From Siphonodentalium dalli (Eukaryota; Mollusca; Scaphopoda; Gadilida; Siphonodentaliidae), in assembly GCA_032622095.1 (NCBI GenBank), contig CP136067.1, positions 96,526,707-96,590,706 of the forward strand: a stretch of DNA of 64,000 bases, read 5' to 3'. Below are positions 1 to 11,800 of this stretch, piece after piece. A program made the translations under genes and the position numbers. Position 1 is the stretch's first letter. Every line of letters begins with the position of its first letter. The notes beneath the pieces are model-generated. The model was not told where the DNA came from. It made no database searches and worked only from the letters and a program-made list of their open reading frames with translations.

Positions 1-167
1 GAAATGTAACTAACAACAATGTTAATTTGATACTATAGATACTTCCCAGAAGATGAGGCCTAAGCAGAATGAGGTCTCCAGAGGGTGAATTTGGTGATGC
101 TAGGCCGCTGTGTGGGATAGCATCACTAAATTCACCCTCTGGGGACCTCATTCTGCAAATGACATTA
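1..167. mobile_element. Hairpin family P element, right end (truncated by window edge)
   Basis: Bases 72-155 form the hairpin diagnostic of this family (GAGGTCTCCAGAGGGTGAAT ... ATTCACCCTCTGGGGACCTC). The preceding 70 bases match 9240-9310, which precede the same hairpin in another copy. The rest of the element lies off the left edge. Confidence 0.75.
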
Positions 168-649
168 GTCCTGATATGAACAATACATGAGAGATTGGGA
201 ATTAATGACATCTAGCAAATCTGCAGGAATGTTTATAAACATATCAAGATTGACATGATTGTGTCGGCATACCCAGCATATATACAGTTACAGCCAAAGT
301 AAATGCTTCTTATTAATGATTCTGTCAAGAATTTGAGTAAATTTTATTTTTGAGACCAGGCCAGGGTGGCAGAAGCAGTGCACTTGAATGAAGGGCCAGG
401 GGCCACAACCTACAGAAATGTAATGGCATTAGTTTTTCAATTATCAAAAAATGTTAAACAATATATATATATATTAAATTGACCATGGAGTTAAATACAC
501 TTTTTTTTTTTTTTTTTAAATATTCTAATAAAAAAAAACAATTCCACAGTTTTTTTAAATATTCTTTTATTTTTTAATATATCATTTCTTTTCTATTCTT
601 TTCTTTTTTGGTTAAAGAGTTTAATCTGAATTTTTTTTTTCTGAGTTAT

Positions 650-1222
650 GTCCCTGGCCCCACCCACATTTGACCCAGTGACCTCATTTGAACAAATCTG
701 AACCCCAGTCAACCAATGATCCTTCATACCAAATATGAACCCATTTGGCCTGATGGTATTCGAGAAGAAGATGTTTAAAAGAATTACTATGGAGGGAAAG
801 AGTTATGGCCCTGGTTTCTCAACTAATCAACCTGGTGACCTCATTTGAACAAATCTGGATGTGAGTCACCTAGGGAACATCCACACCAAATATGAACCCA
901 TTAGGCCTTATGGTTCTGGAAAAGAAGTCGTTATAAGAATTACTATGAAGGAATAGAGTTGTGGCCCTGCTTTCGCAACTATTTGACCCAGTGACCTCAT
1001 TTGAACAAATCTGAATGAGAGTCACCTAGGGAACATCCACACCAAATATGAACTAATTCGGTCCAATGGAACTTTAGAAGAAGATGTTCAAAGAATTGTT
1101 GACGGACGGATGGACGGATGGACGGATGGACGGAAGGACGGATGGACGGACGGATGGACGGACGACGGACGAGGAGTGATGACTATAGCTCCACCGGAGA
1201 CTTCGTCTCAGGTGAGCTAAAA
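650..1222 (+). repeat. Pearl/Helentron-like tandem element (about 157-bp units, GACGGATG microsatellite)
   Basis: About three diverged units of roughly 157 bp share GACCTCATTTGAACAAATCT, GGAACATCCACACCAAATAT and GAAGAAGATGTT. They are followed by a GACGGACGGATG microsatellite (about 1099-1170) and the end AGGTGAGCTAAAAA. A core of about 160-bp repeats beside a tetranucleotide microsatellite is how pearl elements of bivalves are organised; the assignment is by architecture only. Sequence 168-650 is AT-rich with no gene seen. Confidence 0.55.
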
Positions 1223-1224
1223 AG

Positions 1225-1411
1225 TGGTCGACTCGCATATATAAGAGAATGCATTGGCACAGGGCATAACTGTAACCATCACAATGTGGTCAAGGAGCCG
1301 GTTCCAATGATATCCATATTTGTATGGTGTTATTGAGACAGACCGAGGATATTTTAGGCTATTGAAGCTTTATTTGGGCGTTTTTGGCCGTTTTGTTGGG
1401 TAAAGGGTTAA
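1225..1411 (+). mobile_element. TTAA family A element, 3' part
   Basis: It matches the right part of the copies at 57342 and 62062 (GTCGACTCGCATATATAAGA, CAATGTGGTCAAGGAGCCGG) and ends TGTTGGGTAAAGGGTTAA. The left half is missing, replaced by the pearl-like end. Bases 1412-1700 hold a purine-rich G/A stretch and nothing else recognised. Confidence 0.8.
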
Positions 1412-1699
1412 TAATGGAAAATGTTAAAATACAAGGAATGGGTTAAAGGGGCTAAATCTCCTATCTGACATAACATATGGTCAGGTAACTTATTGTGGGT
1501 ATTTTTCTCAAAGCAAGAAGGAGATAGAGTGTAACTTTGACAAGAAGCTGAGGTGGGGGTAGGAGGAGGGAGAAGGGTAGGGAGGAGGTGAGGGTAGGGG
1601 AGCAGGGGTAGGTAGAAGGTGGGAATCCCCCGTGTGAGGGTCACTTGGAAAGTGTGACATTAGCTCTGGTTCTTTTTGACAGGTCGGTCACATTTTAAC

Positions 1700-2200
1700 A
1701 ATCTGAATACCTACAATCCAAGGCACCTTCACACCATGTCGGATTAATCAACTTGGTGGTTCCCCGAGAAGATGTTTAAATGAGTCCAAGTAATTTAATT
1801 TTTTTTAAATATTTTTTATTGTTAAATTGAGCAAGGAGTTCAATATAAAAAAAAACTCCTTTAAAATAAATCGGATCAAACCCATAATCGAATTCAATCT
1901 GTATTTTGGGCTGAGAAACCCACATACCAAATTTGGGCCCGATCAAATAAAAAATGTTTGAGTTATCGCAGCATGAGTAAATTCTAAGTCGAAAAAGGGC
2001 CATAACTCTGTAAATAAAACTCGGATCAAACCCGCATTCGAACTTGATCTGTATTTTGGGCTGAGAAACTCATATACAAAAATTGGTTCTGATTGGATAG
2101 AGTTATCAAACCATGCGTAAAGTGTCTATGGATGATGGATGGACAGACAAAATGACAGATGGCAGATGAAGGACTAGTGGTCAATCCAGATATTGACACT
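1700..2200. repeat. Degenerate pearl-like unit pair
   Basis: Two related units share AATAAA-CTCGGATCAAACCC, ATCTGTATTTTGGGCTGAGA and a GATGGATGGACAGACA end. The same phrases, inverted, occur at 37620-37900, so these are copies of one tandem family. No coding potential is evident. Confidence 0.5.
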
Positions 2201-2457
2201 ATGTGTACCATACTATGGTACGTGTACGCATTAAAAGCATGACATCATGATGCACATGCTTCTATGCTATATAAGCTATGCATTGGGGCTTGTGTTGTGT
2301 TGAAAATAGAATCTCTCTGTTGAGTTTGTTATATATAACATAACTCATGCATCACAGACGTCTCAACACCTTAGTGATGTTGCCAATATTCAAATTTCAA
2401 TGCAATGCAACAGATTCGTCTAAACACTCCTTTAACAAGTACATGTAGTTCCATTAA

Positions 2458-2673
2458 GAAATGTTCAGATAATAAGTTCATAAGTCGTTTTTTGAACTTA
2501 TTATCTGAATATTTCCCAACCAATGCAGAGAAACTCTTCAGCACACATATTATCTTTTTGTCATACTGTTGTCTGCTAGTTTATCCTGGACATCCCTCCA
2601 AATGAATAGTAGACCGTTACTATGTATTCTTTTATAACTGGGTGGGAGAATCCATTTAGTAAATAAAGGGTTA
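2458..2673 (+). mobile_element. TTAA family D element, hairpin-to-3' part
   Basis: A hairpin (TGTTCAGATAATAAGTTCA ... TGAACTTATTATCTGAATA) is followed by a tail ending GGGAGAATCCATTTAGTAAA and AAAGGGTTA, as in the copy at 63130-63338. The left boundary is not clear. Confidence 0.55.
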
Positions 2674-2724
2674 GTGGGTATATAATCATAGGTATAAGTT
2701 GCATGCAACTGGCACGAGACCTAC

Positions 2725-2819
2725 CTCATTCTTCTCTTGGAACTCAGAGCTGCCGATGCTACTGATCGGAGAGTTCGCCCGACTGCTGCTTGGAGATGAC
2801 CCACTTTTCTGTGACCGTA
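2725..2819 (-). CDS. PHF21A: PHF21A coding exon 7 (residues 274-305), Ser-rich
   Basis: A 95-bp exon (TTTCAG acceptor, GAG/GTAGGT donor) whose starting phase fits exon 6. It encodes RSQKSGSSPSSSRANSP followed by ISSIGSSEFQEKNE. The composition resembles the linker between the conserved FM-x4-LVT block and the AT-hook. A small exon could be missing between exons 6 and 7, because the 8-kb intron is filled with transposons; phase compatibility is the main support. Confidence 0.7.
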
Positions 2820-5800
2820 CTGAAACAAAAATCATATTCATATAAGGTCGCAGACCACATGTCCCCCGAAAGAAAGAGTGTTTTCTCAGAATGTTGGCTT
2901 TTTCGGGAGAAAAAAATTTAACTTTGGTAAAAATCATTAAAAAATTACAACAGTAAAAAGTTTTCCGAGTCAAGAAATGGGAATAACTCAGTGAAAACTG
3001 ATTTTTTTTCTGTCATCCATAGATATGTTGCACATTAACAGTATATTGGTAACAATATCCTAAAGTTCAATTCTCTACATTCAAAGAGTTGATTACACAA
3101 TGATGGACAGATGGCAGAAATATCTATGGACCCCCGAAAATAATTTTTCAGTGGACAGTAAAAGGCTTTGAACATGGCAGGCAATGCATCAGCAAAATTA
3201 GAACAGATATGTGCTTGCGAAGGACAAAATTGGTGGCGATGCCACCAGAAAATCGAGTGATTGAATTTGTTACATGTCTTGATCTAAAATGAGGAAGATA
3301 CAAAAAGAAGAATTCAATATATAGTGAACGTAATCCAACTAAACAAACATGATTAACCCTTTCAGTGCCAAGTCCGATTTTTGTATCAACCCATATTTCC
3401 TTGGTTAAGAGAGATATTTCTAATAAAAAAGTAATACGAGTCATACAGGAATTATGTATTATGAGACCCCCTGATATAAAATTCTGTTTGACCTCATGTG
3501 AGCAAACAAAACCCCTCGGTCTTTTGTTTGGTGATGGGACTGTAATACAGTCCCATCACCAAACATAATATAATATATGAACATAATACAAACAAACCTC
3601 TTGGTCTTTTGTTTGGCGTTGGGATTGTAGATGGCAAGGAATTGAGCAAAGTTGCCTGAGTTCTTCTTCTCTAGAAAAGAAGACAAGAATGTTGAGTGGA
3701 ACCCAATCATAGTCAGATATTCACAGATCGAATTTCACATATAGACATGGAGGAGCGGATAGTTCAGTTGGTTAGTGGGCCGACCTCTGAGCTACATCTT
3801 TGACACAGTCAGAAATTCAAATCTGACATCGCATCGGTCAGACTTTGTGTCAGCATTTAGAGTATCATGATCCCACGAATCGACTATCGATGCCATCATT
3901 TTGCTTTGAAAATTATTTCAGTAGCAAAAGAATCTCAGACGCATCATAAAACTTACTGGAAAACTTTCATACCTCCGATCCTCTCATTCTCTAAGTCATA
4001 ACAGAAAATATATTTAATTTTACCTCATTCTCCAAGTTATACAAGCCTGTAAATAGTGTGTCTGTCTTTTCAGAATGAGGTCCCCAGAGGGTGAATTTAG
4101 TGACGCTATCCCGCACAGCGGGCTAGCATCACCAAATTCACCCTCTGGTTACCTCATTCTGCTTAGGCCCTCAACTGCTATGGTAGAACTAGGATCAGAT
4201 TGAAGTTCCCCAGTTGAAGTTGGTGATGTTCACACATTGGGCACCTTGATTATACATTTTATCTTCTGCAAATTAGGGGATATAGTCCAGGAGATATTGG
4301 TCGACCTCTGCACCCCCCCCCAGGACTTAACTTCACCCCACTAATTTTCTTTCTTAAGGTCTCCTCTAATTTTTTTCACTTGTTAACAAGAAAAAAAAGT
4401 GGCCGCAGAGACTCCAGACAAGATGGCGTCCATCATGGTGGCCATTTTTTTTAAATGCACCAGGTCTCTTTGATCGCCATTATAGTAAAGATGATAGCAC
4501 ATGCGGTCTTGTTTTCCGCTCGATGCGTTATGCTAATATACAACCCTTACAAATTAGCCAAAAATCCGACACCAGAATCCAATATGGCGGCCAAGATGGC
4601 CGCCGAAATGTGAAAATATGCTATTTTTCTGACATGTTACCACCTTTCGTTTGTCTCTGTGGGAAAATGTTAGAATTTTTGCTTCATGTTATACATTTAT
4701 CATATAGAGGAGTCATTGGCGAACACATGGGGATCATAATATGCATTCATTGCGGGATATTGTTGTCCGATATCACGTTTTCCCAAATGCCGGCATCATA
4801 GGTCGAAGCCGAATCTCCGTTAATAACGGGATGTTATGTTACGAATCAATGAATGTTATTGCTATTATAACAACACCCATGCATATATATTTGCAGGAGA
4901 TACTCGAGCTAGGATTCCTCTTATACCTGAGTTGAGGAATATTTACCCAAATCCAAGATGGCGGCCAAAATGGCCACCAGAAATAAAAAATCGCCGAAAA
5001 TCGCTGATTTTAACATCAGTGAGCATTATTGTCATGACAACTCCACACCTGCTTACTATTGTAAGTTGGGAACACTTAGGCGAAGAACTTTCCTTGTACC
5101 ATATCCAAATAAAAGTCCCCCAAATCCAAAATGGCGCCCACAATGGCGGACAGATTTTGAATAATCACCGAAATTCCCTCATATTCACATCATTGGGCAT
5201 TATTGTCGAGACAACTCCACCCATGCTTACAATTGAGTTGGAAATACTGAGGTGAAGTAATTACATTACATCTCATGCAAGAAATTGTTTTCCAAATCGA
5301 AGATGGCGGCCAAAATGGCGACCGAAATTTGAAAACAAATCTACATTCCTTTACTTTCTTAGGATGGGCGTTATTGTTTCGCGATTTCTATCCACCATTA
5401 CATGTTGATATGGAATAGTGACATGAAGTATTCATTAGAGTTTGGCAATTGATACTCACAGCCAAGATCGCTGGTAAATTGGCGGCTAGAAATTGAAAAG
5501 AAATCGATATTTTCACATATTAATTTCAACCTTTTGTCATAATATCGGTATGTATGGACGAAATTGTACATAAACCATCTACTAGTTCAACTTAAAGGTA
5601 TCAAAACGCATAACATAGCTCGTATCCTTCTGGAAAGATGAAACACCACAATTAATATCGCGATGTGGCATTTCGAAATCCAGTCTCCACTTAGCGCCGA
5701 TAATGGCCGTAAGCTTATACAGGTGTGCCGAATAGTTATATCAGAACAATTACCTGATAACAGATTCTGATTTGCCACGTCACGTCCATAATTATCTGGA

Positions 5801-8800
5801 CCAGCTTCCATTTCTTTGTCTGATAAATCTAGGTCGCTCACACCGACAAAGTATTCACCACTTCCTGGGAGTAGGGTCCCTCTAATCATAACGTTTCAAA
5901 CAATTCATTTTCCGGTGTCTAGCTTACAGAAGGTCATCTCTATGTATGTGTCTCATACCCCATGGGATAACGACATGCACACCTGGCGAACCAGTTAGCT
6001 AGTCACTTCTCAATAGATAGTTCGTCAACTCACACTCAGCGAACGCATTGGCATATGTGGACAACTTCGACAGTGTTTCGAAGGTTGCTAGTTGTCTCAT
6101 TCCCTTGGACAGATGTCTATCAACTAAGGAGAAGACCCTAGTGTACAGACTACCCACACTTCTTGACCATTATCCGAGCAAACTGTGTGACGCCCCGCAG
6201 TTGTCTCGTCGAATATCTCCCAGCAGAGAAGAACAATGCTCGCGGTGCTAGTTTGTGGACATGCGCCATGATAGTGGGAATGAAATGGGCCACTGTATAC
6301 ACCACCCCTACACCTGGTGCATGTTTAAGATATCGAATGTCATGCGTGTCGGTTTTGTTTAGCCTTTCTGATTCAACTACGTACACTTTTGTCTGGATAA
6401 TAATATGCTAGCCTCCCTCAAAACAGTCGGATGGACTAAAGGATAATGTCTTTATAGCATGGATGTATGCGTGTTTTGTTATCCTCTCTCGGGGTTAGTG
6501 TCAGTATGTGGGCGGTATTATTCAAGAGAATGTCAGGAACTGTGGTGCATTTATTTCACTATGTGTTTAAAGAACAATTTACAGTCTCGATGGCGATGGC
6601 TGTGGCCGTTGGGGAACGCGACCTTTATGATCATATAGCTTTATATATATAACTTTAGAATATAGTAGTTAATGTCTCATGCAGGAAAATGGTCGCATTG
6701 GTGATGTTATCAAGAAATCACTTGGTGTACCAACGTGTGTTGAACTGAATGCAAGAGCTCATCAACGTAACAATCCTCTGGATGTTCTTTGCGTTGAACA
6801 TTTCACCCTTTTGTTGATGGCATTTGTACTTTCTTGAACCATACCACCCAGCGTGAGTATGACATATCAACCAACTATCAAATGTGTCGCCTTTAAGACT
6901 ACACCACAGTCTTTGTGGGGCTTATACAGCAGTAGCCAATGGCATACCCCTGGTCCAGTTGTTTAAGAACGGCTTCCAAACGGATGGGAACATACAATCT
7001 TAGCATACAAGGAAAGCAAAGCCACACATGAGATCCTGTCTGAATCTAAAACATAACAAAATAAGGGGCGGTACAGTCATGGTCCAATTTCATTTCCACT
7101 ATCATGATACATACCCACAAACTAGCACCGTGTGTATTGTTATCATCTGCTTGGATCTGTTCGGTGAGACGATTGCTGGACGCCAACAAGCTTGTTCTTA
7201 TGATCATGTTCAAGGAGTTTGGGTATATTATGCATTATGGTCTTCTACGCCTTAGCAGAATTGCATCCGGCAAATGTCGGGCTTTCAACATTCGAAGCCA
7301 TATACAGAAGTTGTCCGGGTACGTCAGTGCATTAGATGAGTATGTGAATTGATGAACCATATATTGAGAAGTGGCTGTTTGGGAAGATCACCAGGCGTAC
7401 ACGTTGTTATCCCCATTAGGTCACCAAAGCTGACAATACGCAGATAGATAGGTCCTTATGAAAGCTAGTATACGCATCGACCGAATACCTTTATAGTGTA
7501 TCGCACAAGATGACGCATATACCCCATATGTAGCATCTGAATTATACCATAAGCTATACCACAAATGAAGCTCGCTAAGAATTCCAAGCTTTCGAAACCA
7601 ACACGCGAGCTGGACACCGGCATATGTATTGTTTGAAACATTGCGATTAGTGGCACACTCCTACAAAGAAGAGTAGTGAACTGTTGTTGTGAGTGAGATA
7701 GATTAATATGACGAAGAGACGGAAACGAGTCTAGATAATGCTAAATGTGGCAATTCAGAATAAGCTCAGGTACTGTTGTTTTGATTCTTGGAAGTCATAA
7801 TATGACTATTCGGCGCACCTATATACGGTTACGGCCAGTATGAGCCCTTAGTGGAGAATGGATTTTGAAATGCCACATTGCGATTGTGGGTTTTCATTCT
7901 TCCAAAAGGCTACGACCTACATTGGAACTAATATATGGCTTATATTATGTACCGTTTTGTTTATACAAATCAATATTATGACAAAAAGTTGAAATTAGTA
8001 TGTGATAATATCGGATTCTTTTCAATTTCTGCCCGCCAGTTTGGCCGCCATATTGACTGTGAGTATCACTTGCAAAACCCTAATGAATAATTCATACATA
8101 TCAATATGTAATGGTGGTAGAAATCGCGAAACAATAACGCCCATCCTAAGAAAGTAAAGGAATGTAGGCGTGTTTTCAAATTTCGGTCGCCATTTTGGCC
8201 GCCATCTTCGATTTGGAAAACAATTTCTTGCATGAGATGTAATGTAATTACTTCACCTCGGTATTTCCAACTCAACTGTACGCATGGATGGAGTTGTCTC
8301 GACAATAATGCCCAATGATGTGAATATGAGGGAATTTCGGTAATTTTTCAAAATCTGTCCGCCATTGTGGGCGCCATTTTGGGTTTGGGGGACTTTTATT
8401 TGGATATGGTACAAGGAAAGTTCTTCGCTTAAGTGTTCCCAACTTACAATTGTAAGCAGGTGTGGAGTTGTCATGACAATAATGCTCACTGATGTTAAAA
8501 TCAGTGATTTTCGGCGATTTTTTATTTCTGGTGGCCATTTTGGCCGCCATCTTGGATTTGGGTAAATATTCCTCAACTCAGGTATAAGAGGAATCCTAGC
8601 TCGAGTATCTCCTGCAAATATATATGCATGGGTGTTGTTATAATAGCAATAAGATTCATTGATTCGAAACATAACATCCCGTTATTAACGGAGATTCGGC
8701 TTTGACCTATGATACCGGCATTTGGGAAAACGTGATATCGGACAAAAATATCCCGCAATGAATGCATATTATGGTCCCCATGTGTTCGCCAATGACTCCT

Positions 8801-11800
8801 CTATATGATAAATGTATAACATGAAGCAAAAATTCTAACATTTTCCCACAGAGACAAACGAAAGGTGGTAACATGTCAGAAAAATAGCATATTTTCACAT
8901 TTCGGCGGCCATCTTGGCCGCCATATTGGATTCTGGTGTCGGATTTTTGGCTAATTTGTAAGGGTTGTATATTAGCATAACGAATCGAGCGGAAAACAAG
9001 ACCGCATTTGCTATCATCTTTACTATAATGGCGATCAAAGAGACCTGGTGCATTTAAAAAAAATGGCCGCCATGATGGACGCCATCTTGTCTGGAGTCTC
9101 TGCGGCCACTTTTTTTTCTTGTTAACAAGTGAAAAAAATTAGAGGAGACCTTAAGGAAGAAAATTAGTGGGGTGAAGTTAAGTCCTGGGGGGGGTGCAGA
9201 GGTCGACCAATATCTCCTGGACTAATATAGAAACTTCCAAGAAGGGAAAACGTAACTAAAAACAATGTTAATTTGATACTATAGATACTTCCCAGAAGAT
9301 GAGGCCTAAGCAAATGAGGTCTCCAGAGGATGAATTTGGTGATGCTAGCACGCTGTCGGGATAGCATCACTAAATTCACCCTCTAGGGACCTCATTCTGC
9401 AAATGACAGACACGCTATTGCGAACTCGAAGTTATAACAGAAAATATATCTCATTTTACCTCACTCTCGAAGTTATAACAGAACTGAGGGTTTACTGTGG
9501 CCATCGTTCTTCTCTTTCTCTCCGTTCTCCTGTTCTGCAATTCTGGAAGATAAAAACTACATATATACCTATATAATCTACATTTTACCTCCAGTAACAA
9601 CTCACACCTTTATGTAGTACATGTACCGGTATGATCAGTGTTCGGTGTCGGTGGCCCAAATTGGCCAATGTTTTTTCGAAATTGGCCAATAAAAATTTCA
9701 TTTGGCCAAATTTTTTTTTTCCCAAATGGAGACGGGAAGCTAATTCCAAAGCGCTGAATAGATTTAGGCGATGAAAGCAGGTTTCGTACTTTGGAAATAT
9801 TGTACCATGAGAACCCAAATTTATTTTGTAATGGCAGCAGTGATTGAATGGCGACAGTTGTCAGTTACGTAGTGTGTCATAAACTGCCTCCCGTCTAATA
9901 ACAACATGGCTTCACAACATAAAAGGTTAATTTGAATAAAATAGATATTCAACAGTTATAATCACGATAATAAGCAACATTTGTTTTTATCTCGGCGAAA
10001 ATAGCGATGACAACTAACACAGCTCATTACTTTATTATTTGGCGACCATGGTGTTATTGCATTTGTTTAAGTGGATTTATGTGATTATAATTATATCGAA
10101 TGTTAGTTTCAATGTTTGCATTGATGGCCCAGCCATGTCTGAGTTCGATTTCCACCCTTTTTTGTGTGAATTGATCTGTCTGTAACGTGTGACACAACAC
10201 ATACATATATGCTTGTGAAATTTTATGTTTTTTAAAGTTGTTTTAATTACGTTTTTATTCTGAGTAACAAATCAGATTTAAAACAACTATTTTGGTCATC
10301 AATTGTGAACCGCCCAGAAAATGAGGATGTAATTTGGCCAAAGTTGTTTTAATTTGTGCAAAAAACATTTGGCCAAAGTTTTTTTAATTTGGCCAATAAA
10401 ATGTTCATTTGGCCAAACTTTTGGCCAAAAGATTTTTCGGTCTAGCGCGAACACTGGGTATGATGTTATAAAATGGATATAAATAATCTACATTTTACCT
10501 CCAGTAAAAACTCACCTTTGACTGGCTGACATGATATCATTTAATACCCATGCCCTAAATGGTAGGATTTAGTGTACAGTCCCCCTTTAATGTAAGTTAT
10601 AACCATCCAGTTGAGTGAACTGATATAATTATCATGTATGTGTATATGACTATACAAGATGTAATTATCCGTGAATGTATACTTGCTGAAGAAGGTCAGC
10701 AGCCGAAAGCTTCTTTTAAAAGAGCATTGTTTTCATTATATATTCACCTGACATCCCTGGATTCTAGATGGAATGGACATATTGCATCATAATTATTTAA
10801 GTTAGAATAGAACAGGTTAAATTACCTTTTAGAGTTCCGGGAGTAACGAGATCGATACATGCCATGAAGTCCATTTTCTGTAAGAAAAAGTGAGTAAAAA
10901 TATTAATATTATACATATTATGGACTTGTTCGGGTGCGTGAAACTGATAAATTAGTACTCAGTAGGTATGCCAAATGTGGGAATGTAGCATTCTACTAAC
11001 ATTGCCGAAAATATCAAGGCAATCGGCCATACCACTCAATAGATATCATCATTTGAACTACACTTAATTGTAAATATTTACATTTTGATTCGGGATGTAA
11101 CAATCGGCGATAAACTAACACCAATGATTTCGCCATCGAGAGTCAATGCATTTAATTAATATATAAGAATGAAGGTGTGTGTGTTGTAAATTTGTTTTAT
11201 ATTCGTAAAAAATAACTACTTTGAGCAAGATTACTCTCCAGTTGATAATCCAACCGGATTTCATATCACTTTAATATAAGCTGAGCACTACAAAGCACCA
11301 GTATGAAGGTTCTACTTGATTCATATTCAACAGTAAATCCACCTAAGGTAACATTTAATAGCTTGGTTACAAACCAATCCTACAACATTTTTCCCCATAT
11401 TCCAAAAAAAAAAACACAACCTTTTTCCTGTTTGATTTATGATCATGTTCATTAAAGTTAGAAGCATGTGTTGTGGAAAGTAGCAGTGTGTCATTTTTTC
11501 ATAATATTTCTGGGTTTTTTTGTAAGAAGTAACTCATTTTATTTTAATAAAGTGTATTTTTTTCACAAATTTTGCAAATTTCATGTATATAGTTTCACTG
11601 TTAGTTAGTTGTTGGCGTCACTGGGGTGCATGGTAATGAATTTTATTTTAAAAAATCCCCCCACCTGCGCTCTGGGCCATATGGGATAAAGTGCTATATA
11701 AAAACTATTTATTATTATTTACTTTTTCTCTACTGAAATGTTCGTAAACAAGGCTATATTAATATAATCCAAGTTTTTTTCGACGTAAACCAGGCTATAA

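Noticed and set aside
4836-5255. 139-residue open frame (and its twin at 8253-8672 on the other strand, and 45121-45513)
   Set aside because: It lies in foldback arms, occurs in several frames at once (MAAKMATRN from ATGGCGGCC words), and has no recognisable motif.
6048-6411. Overlapping 67-82-residue frames in the loop of F1
   Set aside because: No motif and no conservation between the two diverged halves of the loop.
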